A stretch of 5,237 nucleotides of DNA. Origin: Ruminococcus sp. (lineage in GTDB: Bacteria > Bacillota > Clostridia > Oscillospirales > Ruminococcaceae). A model generated the notes under the pieces. The model searched no databases. It was not told where the DNA came from and saw nothing but the letters and a program-made list of their open reading frames with translations. Position numbers and translations under genes: made by a program. Of this stretch, positions 1 to 5,237 are shown in pieces; within the stretch, counting starts at the first letter, position 1, and each line of letters opens with the position of its first letter. The stretch covers positions 1-5,237 of the forward strand of contig JAAVHM010000110.1 in NCBI GenBank assembly GCA_014799675.1, written 5' to 3'.

Positions 1-126
1 GGAAGGGGGAATGCCGATTTTTGTTGGGTTTTTTTGTCCCCCTTCCCCCTACAAGGTGTCCCCTCGCTCCCTTGTGAACGACTAACAGTTACTAACCTTG
101 CTTCCAAAATTCAAAAACAAACCAAC
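1..126 (+). repeat. Left copy of an inverted ~126-bp G/C-tract repeat
   Basis: Position i of this stretch pairs with position 5189-i at the other end of the window. Over 126 positions only 15, 72, 91 and 123 differ, with no gaps (122/126). Similarity decays after about 126; the outer boundary lies beyond the window start. The unit has runs of five C (38-42, 45-49), a seven-T run, and an internal inverted repeat, GGAAGGGGGA at 1-10 against TCCCCCTTCC at 37-46. It contains no recognisable gene. A reading frame is open from base 1 to a stop at 202-204, but it leaves the repeat and ends at a different point from the frame in the other copy, so I do not call it coding. Most likely a dispersed MITE-like or intergenic repeat; its family is not recognised. 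Confidence 0.85.
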
Positions 127-205
127 AGAAACCAAATAAAAACATTACCACGCAAAATAAAAATTTACGATATTAAAAATTCAAAAGTATATTCAAATTT
201 TTAAA

Positions 206-234
206 TTGACATATCTCAAAATTTAATGTAATAT
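206..234 (+). promoter_or_regulatory. Sigma-A type promoter of the mannanase gene
   Basis: A perfect -35 box TTGACA (206-211) and a -10 box TAATAT (229-234) are separated by 17 bp, within a very AT-rich spacer (about 127-240). Transcription would start near 241, giving a leader of about 29 nt that holds the ribosome binding site AAAGGA (256-261). The short leader shows no attenuator. No clear operator or catabolite (cre-like) palindrome was identified by eye, so control by carbon source cannot be claimed. Confidence 0.7.
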
Positions 235-269
235 ATCATTAAGGATTATACTTTGAAAGGACGTTTGCT

Positions 270-1913
270 ATGAAAAGAAGTACTTCAAAAATTTTATGCG
301 CTGCTGTGGCGGCAGGTATGATTTTTTCCGCCTGCGCTAAGGAGCAGTCCGATACAAACAGCGGCGAGACCTCAGCGGCGGGAGAAACTGTTCAGAACGA
401 TACAGCGGCAGCGTCAACGGCGGCGGACACGGCTGAAGCTTCATACGAAAAAATAACCGCTATCTACGGCGAGGTGCGGACGGAATACAACACCTCCCTG
501 GATTTGAGCGATTACCCTCTTACCGAAAACGGCGCGGCGGACTTTTCTCTTACCCTTGAGGCGGAGGACGCCGTGCTTGAGGGAAACTGTTCTCCCCAAG
601 GCGGAGAGGGCTATTCGGGGGACGCTTTTGTTACCCTCGGTCAGGGCGATGACAAGATAAAGTTTACCGTGGAGATCGAAAATACGGGCTTTTACGACCT
701 TAACTTTGTTTCCCATGCGGGGGACAGCGGCAGGGAAAATTTCGTCCATATCGACGGCGTGAATTCGGGCAGCATTGTGTGCAACTCGGACGGCGCGCTT
801 GTGGACTCTTGTCTGAACAATATTTACCTTGACGCGGGAAGTCACGAGATAGCCATAGTTCCCTCATGGGGCTACACGGATTTCGACTGCCTTAAAATTA
901 CCGGCAGCAACGCCGTTACCGCGGACACCTACAAGGTCGCGGAAAATCTCTCCAACCCCAACGCGGACGAACATACAAAAAGCCTGTACAAATTCCTCTG
1001 CGACGTTTACGGCAAGTACAGCCTTACGGGACAGTTTGCCGACAAGGGCAGGCTTTCCTCGGAGCTTGCACAGATAGAAAAGGTTACGGGAAAGCAGTTT
1101 GCCGTGCTGGGTCTTGACATGATGGACTATTCCTCCACAGCCGTCGAGCACGGCTCAAGCGGAAAGACTATCGAGTACGCTTACGACTGGTACGAAAACG
1201 CGGGGGGCATAGTGCAGTTCTGCTGGCACTGGCATTCCCCGGGAGAATATGCAATGAACAACGAGGGACACCCATGGTACAGTTCATTCTATATTGAACA
1301 CTCCAACATTGACCTTGACAAGATAATGAACGGCGAGGACGAGCACGGCTACGAGCTTCTTATGGCGGACATTGACAGGATATCGGAGCAGTTTGCAAGA
1401 CTTCGTGATCAGGGCGTGCCTGTTATCTGGAGACCTCTTCACGAGGCTTCGGGAGGCTGGTTCTGGTGGGGAAGCTGCGAACCCGAAAGCTATAAAAAGT
1501 TATGGATAACAATGTACGACAAAATGACAAACGAGCATAACCTGACAAACCTCATCTGGATGTGGAACGGTCAGAGCGCAGGCTGGTATCCCGGAGACGA
1601 ATATGTTGATATTATTTCCACGGACATATATCAGGGCAACAATGTTTACACAAGCTTCAGCGGAAGCTTTGCAGAGGCTGCGGCTTGCGGAAACAAGCTT
1701 GTGGCTCTTTCGGAAAACGGCTGTGTAATGGATCCCGACCTTGTTATGCGGGACAACGCAAGATGGCTTTTCTGGGGAACATGGGCTGACCCGTTCACCA
1801 TAAAAATGGGACTTATCAACGAGGAATACACAAGCAAGGATATGCTTACAAAGGCATACAACCATGACAGGACTTTAACTCTGGACGAACTGCCCGACCT
1901 GAAGAATTATTGA
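270..1913 (+). CDS. Lipoprotein GH26 beta-mannanase with N-terminal CBM35-like module
   Basis: Predicted to hydrolyse beta-1,4-mannan, glucomannan or galactomannan outside the cell while anchored to the membrane. The 547-residue protein begins with a lipoprotein signal peptide (lipobox FSAC, lipidated Cys22) and a Ser/Thr/Ala/Glu-rich linker to about residue 57. A beta-sandwich resembling CBM35/CBM6 follows at about 92-212, with EAEDA at 97-101, GYSGDAFV at 114-121 and a terminal DFDCLKIT strand. The GH26 barrel covers about 231-530. It carries WHWH at 319-322, RPLHE at 388-392 (Glu392 the expected acid/base), the WFWWG aromatic patch at 397-401, and ALSENG at 479-484 (Glu482 the expected nucleophile). 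Both catalytic glutamates are present and the frame is intact. The ATG is set by AAAGGA ending 8 nt upstream. No dockerin or sortase signal is seen. Exact substrate is inferred; other GH26 activities, such as mixed-linkage glucanase, are less likely. Confidence 0.92.
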   Translation: MKRSTSKILCAAVAAGMIFSACAKEQSDTNSGETSAAGETVQNDTAAASTAADTAEASYEKITAIYGEVRTEYNTSLDLSDYPLTENGAADFSLTLEAEDAVLEGNCSPQGGEGYSGDAFVTLGQGDDKIKFTVEIENTGFYDLNFVSHAGDSGRENFVHIDGVNSGSIVCNSDGALVDSCLNNIYLDAGSHEIAIVPSWGYTDFDCLKITGSNAVTADTYKVAENLSNPNADEHTKSLYKFLCDVYGKYSLTGQFADKGRLSSELAQIEKVTGKQFAVLGLDMMDYSSTAVEHGSSGKTIEYAYDWYENAGGIVQFCWHWHSPGEYAMNNEGHPWYSSFYIEHSNIDLDKIMNGEDEHGYELLMADIDRISEQFARLRDQGVPVIWRPLHEASGGWFWWGSCEPESYKKLWITMYDKMTNEHNLTNLIWMWNGQSAGWYPGDEYVDIISTDIYQGNNVYTSFSGSFAEAAACGNKLVALSENGCVMDPDLVMRDNARWLFWGTWADPFTIKMGLINEEYTSKDMLTKAYNHDRTLTLDELPDLKNY

Positions 1914-2012
1914 TATGCCGTATTTGCTCGGACTTTTTATTCTGACGCTGAAATATATTTATACTACAAAATAAAAATGAAAATCCACAGTTAAAATTGT
2001 GCAAAATAACCT

Positions 2013-2041
2013 TTGACAATGCAGACAAAAAAGCATATAAT
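2013..2041 (+). promoter_or_regulatory. Perfect-consensus sigma-A promoter of the MATE gene
   Basis: TTGACA (2013-2018) and TATAAT (2036-2041) are both exact consensus hexamers with the ideal 17-bp spacer. The expected start is near 2048, one base before the first base of the terminator stem. A promoter this strong placed directly before a terminator suggests constant initiation with control at elongation. It also separates the transporter from the mannanase transcription unit. Confidence 0.85.
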
Positions 2042-2047
2042 TATTTT

Positions 2048-2100
2048 AAGATGTGTAGCTTACCGCGTAATTCCAATCGGTAAGCCGCACGTCTTTTTTT
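2048..2100 (+). promoter_or_regulatory. Candidate guanidine-IV (mepA motif) riboswitch leader
   Basis: The leader between the promoter and the MATE gene can adopt two exclusive folds. One is a terminator (2049-2094 plus U run). In the other, P1 forms from 2051-2055 (AUGUG) with 2064-2068 (CGCGU), with an 8-nt loop UAGCUUAC. P2 forms from CGG 2078-2080 with CCG 2085-2087, with loop UAAG. The P2 loop UAAG (2081-2084) is complementary to CUUA (2059-2062) in the P1 loop, so a loop-loop contact is possible, and this fold takes apart the terminator. Known of the family, from memory: guanidine-IV RNAs occur in Clostridia upstream of MATE exporter genes, use a loop-loop interaction, and switch expression on by antitermination. 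Compact size, gene context and fold all agree. The consensus could not be checked here, so the ligand is inferred. Alternatives are a protein-bound attenuator or a plain terminator. Confidence 0.6.
2049..2100 (+). terminator. Intrinsic terminator inside the MATE leader
   Basis: A 17-position stem pairs 2049-2065 with 2078-2094 around a 12-nt loop. It has one mismatch (A2057 with C2086) and two G-U pairs, and is followed by seven T (2094-2100). The ribosome binding site GGAGG (2108-2112) follows directly, so full-length transporter mRNA needs read-through. It would also stop transcripts running on from the mannanase gene, which has no good terminator of its own in 1914-2012. Confidence 0.88.
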
Positions 2101-2121
2101 ATTTTTCGGAGGTAAGTTTTT

Positions 2122-3501
2122 ATGGACAACAAAAATGAAAAAATGGCGGCTCTTCCCGTAAAAAAGCTTATGCTTTCAATGGGTATACCAATGATAATCT
2201 CAATGGTCCTGCAGGCGGTCTACAACATTGTGGACAGCGCATTTGTATCAAATATGGCGCAGGGCGGCGAGGAAGCTCTCAACGCCCTGACGCTGGCTTT
2301 CCCCATGCAGATACTCATGGTGGCGGTCGGTATCGGCACTGGCGTGGGAGCTAACGTCCTTATCGCAAAAAGTCTCGGTCAGAACGACGGCAGGACTGCA
2401 AACAAAACCGCGGGGAACGCGATTTTCCTCGGTTTTGCGATATATATAATTTTTCTGCTGTTCGGGATATTCGGCGCGGGGATTTATATTGATTCCCAGA
2501 CGGACAACGCCGTTATTTCCCGAATGGGAACGGAATATTTAAGCATATGCTGTGTGCTGTCCTTTGGTATGTCAATGTTTGCGATATTTGAAAAAATGCT
2601 TCAGGCGGCGGGGCATTCTCTATGCTCGACAATTGCACAAATTTTAGGCGCGGTCACAAATATAGTGCTTGACCCAATTCTTATCTACGGACTTTTGGGC
2701 TGTCCCGAAATGGGAGTAAAGGGCGCGGCGTATGCGACTGTTATCGGGCAGATAGTTTCATTTGCTGCCGCGCTGATTTTCCATATAAAATTCAACAAGT
2801 CAATTCGCATAAAGCCGCAAGATATCAAGCCGTCCCCGAAAATTATCGGCGCAGTATATTCCGTGGGGCTGCCCGCGATCATTTCACAAGCCCTTATCTC
2901 AATTATGACCTACGGCATGAATTTAATTCTCAACGGCGTGGGCGAAAACATGGTCACGGCTTACGGGCTGTACTATAAAATTCAGCAGTTCCTGCTTTTT
3001 GCGGCGTTCGGAATGAGGGACGCAATTACTCCGATAACAGCTTTCAGCTGCGGCATGGGAGACAAAAGCCGCATTAGGGACTGCGTGAAATTCGGGCATT
3101 TGTTCACGGCAATAATTATGCTGGCAGGCTGCCTTGCGCTTGAAATATTTGCAGTACCCTTTTCGGAAATTTTCGGGCTTTCGGGAGAAACGCAGTCTCT
3201 CTGCATAAGCGCGATACACATTATTTCCGTGGGGCTGGTTTTCGCGGGGGTAAACATAGCCTTTCAGGGAATTTTCCAAGCCGTCGGAAGCGGAATGGGT
3301 TCTCTTGCGGTCTCCGTTTGCAGGCAGCTTTTGTTTGTTTTCCCCACGGCGATTGTCTTTGCGGGCATTGCAAAAGCAAATTATGAAATGAACTGGCTCT
3401 TATGGGCGGTATTCCCCATAGCGGAATTTCTGACCGCCGCTGTAGCCCTGCTGATTTTTGCAAAAATATCCGTAAGATTTCGGGGAACTGCAAATGCATG
3501 A
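2122..3501 (+). CDS. MATE-family (MepA-like) efflux transporter
   Basis: Membrane exporter that would use a Na+ or H+ gradient to extrude cationic or aromatic compounds. The 459 residues fall within the usual MATE length. About 12 hydrophobic helices can be placed in two halves: six between residues 15 and 221, a charged linker at about 222-243, and six between about 245 and 446. Family-typical stretches include VYNIVDSAFVS (33-43) in the first helix region, TGVGANVLIAKSLGQ (73-87), the VLDP segment near 182-185, and GAAYATVIGQ (201-210). The start is supported by GGAGG (2108-2112), 9 nt upstream. The frame is intact. It has its own promoter and a terminator-bearing leader, so it is likely controlled separately from the flanking carbohydrate enzymes. 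If the leader is a guanidine-IV switch, guanidine or related cations are plausible inducers. Substrate cannot be read from the sequence; family assignment is secure. Confidence 0.93.
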   Translation: MDNKNEKMAALPVKKLMLSMGIPMIISMVLQAVYNIVDSAFVSNMAQGGEEALNALTLAFPMQILMVAVGIGTGVGANVLIAKSLGQNDGRTANKTAGNAIFLGFAIYIIFLLFGIFGAGIYIDSQTDNAVISRMGTEYLSICCVLSFGMSMFAIFEKMLQAAGHSLCSTIAQILGAVTNIVLDPILIYGLLGCPEMGVKGAAYATVIGQIVSFAAALIFHIKFNKSIRIKPQDIKPSPKIIGAVYSVGLPAIISQALISIMTYGMNLILNGVGENMVTAYGLYYKIQQFLLFAAFGMRDAITPITAFSCGMGDKSRIRDCVKFGHLFTAIIMLAGCLALEIFAVPFSEIFGLSGETQSLCISAIHIISVGLVFAGVNIAFQGIFQAVGSGMGSLAVSVCRQLLFVFPTAIVFAGIAKANYEMNWLLWAVFPIAEFLTAAVALLIFAKISVRFRGTANA

Positions 3502-3542
3502 TGTTTTTCCGTCAACTTTTATGACAATGTTCTTCCGAGGGC

Positions 3543-3571
3543 TTGATTTATCTGCAGTTATGTGATATACT
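3543..3571 (+). promoter_or_regulatory. Putative extended -10 promoter of the esterase gene
   Basis: TTGATT (3543-3548) and TATACT (3566-3571) are spaced 17 bp apart. A TG dinucleotide at 3563-3564 stands one base before the -10 box, an extended -10 arrangement. Start would be near 3578, giving a leader of about 175 nt that includes the triple-hairpin repeat at 3616-3695. The -35 box is imperfect and AT-rich surroundings offer other -10-like hexamers (for example 3586-3591), so this is moderately supported. Confidence 0.5.
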
Positions 3572-3615
3572 TATTTATATCGTTTATTATAGCAATCCAT
3601 AAAAATAACCTTGCT

Positions 3616-3695
3616 GTAGGGGCGGGGTCTCCCCGCCCGCGATACAAACTGCACGGTTTGTATCGTGAACGCGGGACGGGAAACCCGTCCCCTAC
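3616..3695 (+). repeat. 80-bp triple-hairpin palindromic element (MITE/REP-like)
   Basis: The element starts with GTAGGGG (3616-3622) and ends with its complement CCCCTAC (3689-3695). Inside are three consecutive hairpins. The first pairs 3620-3627 with 3631-3638 (loop TCT). The second pairs 3640-3649 with 3656-3665 (10 perfect pairs, loop TGCACG). The third pairs 3673-3680 with 3684-3691 (loop AAA). Pairing of the outer ends gives an alternative cloverleaf-like fold. The GC-rich composition contrasts sharply with the AT-rich spacer around it. Short G/C-rich palindromes with GTAGGGG ends are, as I recall, dispersed in many Clostridia genomes; the exact family is not named here. It lies between a putative promoter and the esterase start, so it is probably transcribed. 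It has no U run and is not a typical terminator. Confidence 0.8.
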
Positions 3696-3740
3696 GAATT
3701 TTGTCCGGATATTTTTATGTACAGCTATAAACTATTTTTT

Positions 3741-3747
3741 GGGAGGA
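3741..3747 (+). promoter_or_regulatory. Ribosome binding site that fixes the esterase start
   Basis: GGGAGGA at 3741-3747 ends 5 nt before the ATG at 3753. This favours 3753 over the in-frame upstream ATG at 3717, which has no purine-rich site before it. The upstream start would also add 12 residues ahead of an already complete lipoprotein signal peptide. Confidence 0.85.
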
Positions 3748-3752
3748 TTTAT

Positions 3753-4955
3753 ATGAAGATCGCAAAAATACTGACAGCGGCTGCATTGCTGTTTACGCTT
3801 ACAGCCTGCGGGAACAACGCGGACGCGGCGGGAACTGCTGACGCTGCCGCAAATGGAACAACAGTAACGGAGGAAGAACACGATATGAATACAGAAACTA
3901 TCTACCAGCTCACAGAGGAAAACGTAAAGCTTCTGGGACGTACATACTTTGACGGCGAAAAGCTTTTCTGCGCGCTTTCGGGCTCAGGCGCGGAATTTAC
4001 CTTCAACGGAACAAAATGCTCCGTTGTCGTTACAGGCGACTCAAACGCCATGTCTCCCTCGGGGGCTGACAATCAGGCGCGTGTTGCAATATACGTAAAC
4101 GGCGAACGCGTTGTTGACGACATGGTTGACAACATTCAGGAGGTATACGACGTTTTTGAAAGCAACACACCCACGGAAGCAACTATCTCTATAGTTAAGC
4201 TTTCCGAGTCGCCAATGTCCACTATCGGCATCAAGGAGATAAGAGCAACAGGCTCAAAGATAGCTCCCACACCCAATAAAGACCTGTTTATTGAATTTAT
4301 CGGGGACTCTATCACCTGCGGCTACGGCACAGACGATCCCGACAAGGATCACCACTTTGTAACCAAGACCGAGGACGTTACAAAAGCATACGCTTACAGA
4401 ACTGCCGAAAAACTTAACGCTGACTACAGCATGGTTTCATTCAGCGGCTACGGAATAATTTCGGGCTACTCAAACAACGACAAAAAGGTGGAAGCGCAGA
4501 CCGTCCCCCAGTACTACACAAAGCTGGGCTTCTCATGGGCGGCAAACGGAAGCTTTGTCCCCGCAAACGTTGACTGGGATTTCAGCAAGCGTCAGCCCGA
4601 CCTTATCGTTATAAACCTCGGCACAAACGACGACAGCTACACCAAGACCGACAGCGAACGCCAGCAGGAATACTGTGACGCATACGTTGAATTTATCAAG
4701 AAGATACGCGAGAACAACCCCGACGCAAAAATTCTCTGCACCCTTGGCATAATGGGGGACAGGCTTTTCGATTACGTACAGCTTGCGGTATACAACTACA
4801 CCGAGGAAACGGGAGACGCCAACGTATCGGCAATGAAGTTTGACGTACAGCTCCCCGACGACGGATATTCCGCGGACTGGCACCCCTCTGTAACCACTCA
4901 TGAAAAGGCTTCCGACAAGCTTGCGGCGGAGATAAAGTCTCTTCTTGGAATTTGA
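3753..4955 (+). CDS. Lipoprotein SGNH (GDSL) esterase, CE2-like acetyl-polysaccharide esterase
   Basis: Predicted to remove O-acetyl groups from plant polysaccharides such as acetylated mannan or xylan, outside the cell and anchored by lipid. The 400 residues start with a signal peptide whose lipobox is LTAC (Cys19), then an Ala/Asn/Thr-rich linker to about 45. An N-terminal beta-rich domain (about 50-168) matches the jelly-roll region expected before the catalytic domain in CE2 enzymes. The SGNH fold runs from about 177 to 398. It has FIGDSIT with nucleophile Ser186, a block II glycine in SGYG (231-234), GTND (290-293) with oxyanion Asn292, and DWH at 375-377, giving His377 and a possible Asp375. 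Some CE2 members lack the acidic residue; here it is present. The frame is intact, with a terminator 23 nt after the stop. It fits functionally with the mannanase at 270-1913. Family is well supported; substrate is inferred. Confidence 0.88.
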   Translation: MKIAKILTAAALLFTLTACGNNADAAGTADAAANGTTVTEEEHDMNTETIYQLTEENVKLLGRTYFDGEKLFCALSGSGAEFTFNGTKCSVVVTGDSNAMSPSGADNQARVAIYVNGERVVDDMVDNIQEVYDVFESNTPTEATISIVKLSESPMSTIGIKEIRATGSKIAPTPNKDLFIEFIGDSITCGYGTDDPDKDHHFVTKTEDVTKAYAYRTAEKLNADYSMVSFSGYGIISGYSNNDKKVEAQTVPQYYTKLGFSWAANGSFVPANVDWDFSKRQPDLIVINLGTNDDSYTKTDSERQQEYCDAYVEFIKKIRENNPDAKILCTLGIMGDRLFDYVQLAVYNYTEETGDANVSAMKFDVQLPDDGYSADWHPSVTTHEKASDKLAAEIKSLLGI

Positions 4956-4977
4956 CCTACAACTATACAGTACATAT

Positions 4978-5010
4978 AAGGACAGGGAAATTTTCCTGTC
5001 CTTTATTTTT
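4978..5010 (+). terminator. Intrinsic terminator of the esterase gene
   Basis: AAGGACAGG (4978-4986) pairs perfectly with CCTGTCCTT (4995-5003) around an 8-nt loop that can close further. The T-rich tail continues to 5010 with one A interruption. It lies 23 nt past the stop codon. The stem's flanking A and T residues could make it partly bidirectional, but no opposing gene is visible. Confidence 0.92.
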
Positions 5011-5062
5011 GCGGAGAAATATAAATTTTTATTTATTTTATTAACTTGTTTTGGGGGTAACG

Positions 5063-5188
5063 GTTTGTTTGTTTTTGAATTTTGGAAGCAAGGTTAGGAA
5101 CTGTTAGTCGTTCACAGGGGAGCGAGGGGACACCTTGTAGGGGGAAGGGGGACAAAAAAACCCAACAAAAATCTGCATTCCCCCTTCC
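5063..5188 (-). repeat. Right copy of the inverted ~126-bp G/C-tract repeat
   Basis: This is the reverse complement of 1-126 with four substitutions (opposite 15, 72, 91 and 123) and no gaps. Similarity fades inside 5063; on the outer side the comparison is cut by the window start, so the true unit may be longer. It follows the esterase terminator and contains no recognisable gene. The open frame on the minus strand across it (5033-5227) has a GTG start, low-complexity content, no ribosome binding site that I could identify, and a stop outside the repeat, so it is not called. Confidence 0.85.
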
Positions 5189-5214
5189 CCCTGCAAGTTT
5201 TCCCCTCTCGCTCC
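5119..5214. repeat. Long imperfect palindrome within and beyond the right repeat
   Basis: The core arms 5134-5152 and 5179-5197 are complementary at 18 of 19 positions, around a 26-bp A-rich centre. The symmetry extends outward with a small gap: GGAGCGAG at 5119-5126 is matched by CTCGCTCC at 5207-5214. The repeat unit is therefore itself a large hairpin-forming structure, as in MITEs. The left copy shows only part of the same palindrome because the window cuts it at base 1. Confidence 0.8.
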
Positions 5215-5237
5215 TCTTCCCACTCACCCCTTTCCCC

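Noticed and set aside
441..1865. Minus-strand open frames opposite the mannanase gene
   Set aside because: They are shadows of a clear GH26 gene, with no family motifs and no ribosome binding sites.
1986..2001. Small hairpin CACAGT/ATTGTG as the mannanase terminator
   Set aside because: It has only six pairs including a G-T, and no T run follows. It could be a weak operator, but nothing supports this.
2685..3499. Minus-strand open frames opposite the MATE gene
   Set aside because: They overlap each other and the transporter gene, and their residues mirror its codon pattern.
3616..3695. tRNA or tRNA-like gene suggested by the cloverleaf fold
   Set aside because: There is no TTC T-loop signature, no anticodon arm of 5 bp with a 7-nt loop, and the symmetry is that of a palindromic repeat.
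3717..3752. Upstream in-frame ATG giving a 412-residue esterase
   Set aside because: No ribosome binding site precedes it. The ATG at 3753 has GGGAGGA 5 nt upstream and begins a textbook lipoprotein signal peptide.
3562..3756. 64-codon + strand frame between the MATE and esterase genes
   Set aside because: It runs through the palindromic repeat, has no ribosome binding site, and its end overlaps the true esterase start. Its peptide is simply a translation of the hairpins.
5033..5227. 64-codon minus-strand frame at the right end
   Set aside because: It spans the inverted repeat, relies on a GTG start without a ribosome binding site, and its composition follows the repeat's G/C tracts.
1..5237. 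Composite transposon or integron
   Set aside because: No transposase or integrase, no visible target duplication, and the enclosed genes are ordinary host functions.

Overview
This 5.2 kb window looks like a chromosomal segment of a gut or rumen anaerobe of the class Clostridia, most likely Ruminococcus-like. The evidence is AT-rich spacers with consensus sigma-A type promoters, strong GGAGG ribosome binding sites, lipoprotein signal peptides followed by Ala/Thr/Ser/Asn-rich linkers, and plant-polysaccharide enzymes anchored to the cell. Genus is an inference; the window has no rRNA, tRNA or other marker gene.

All three convincing genes lie on the + strand, and each has its own promoter or leader. 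(1) 270-1913 encodes a lipoprotein with an N-terminal CBM35/CBM6-like beta-sandwich and a C-terminal GH26 beta-mannanase domain. (2) 2122-3501 encodes a MATE-family efflux transporter. It is preceded by a perfect TTGACA-17-TATAAT promoter and a very short leader that folds into an intrinsic terminator. The leader can also fold into two small hairpins whose loops are complementary, which fits a guanidine-IV (mepA motif) type riboswitch. (3) 3753-4955 encodes a lipoprotein SGNH esterase resembling carbohydrate esterase family 2 (CE2), closed by a clear terminator at 4978-5010.

Genes 1 and 3 form a logical pair at the outer face of the cell: a mannanase cuts the beta-1,4-mannan backbone and a CE2-type esterase removes acetyl groups that block such backbones. 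The transporter between them is probably a separately controlled detoxification gene and not part of the polysaccharide pathway.

Two kinds of non-coding repeat stand out. A copy of a G/C-tract repeat of about 126 bp sits at each end of the window in inverted orientation (1-126 and 5063-5188, 122 of 126 positions matching). The repeat is itself partly palindromic. An 80-bp triple-hairpin element (3616-3695) lies in the leader of the esterase gene, and its two outer hairpins differ by compensatory base changes. The remaining spacers (127-205, 1914-2012, 3502-3542, 3696-3740, 5011-5062) are AT-rich and show no further gene. I see no CRISPR array, tRNA, rRNA, transposase or phage gene. The most interesting element is the MATE leader; nothing here amounts to a clearly new multi-gene system.
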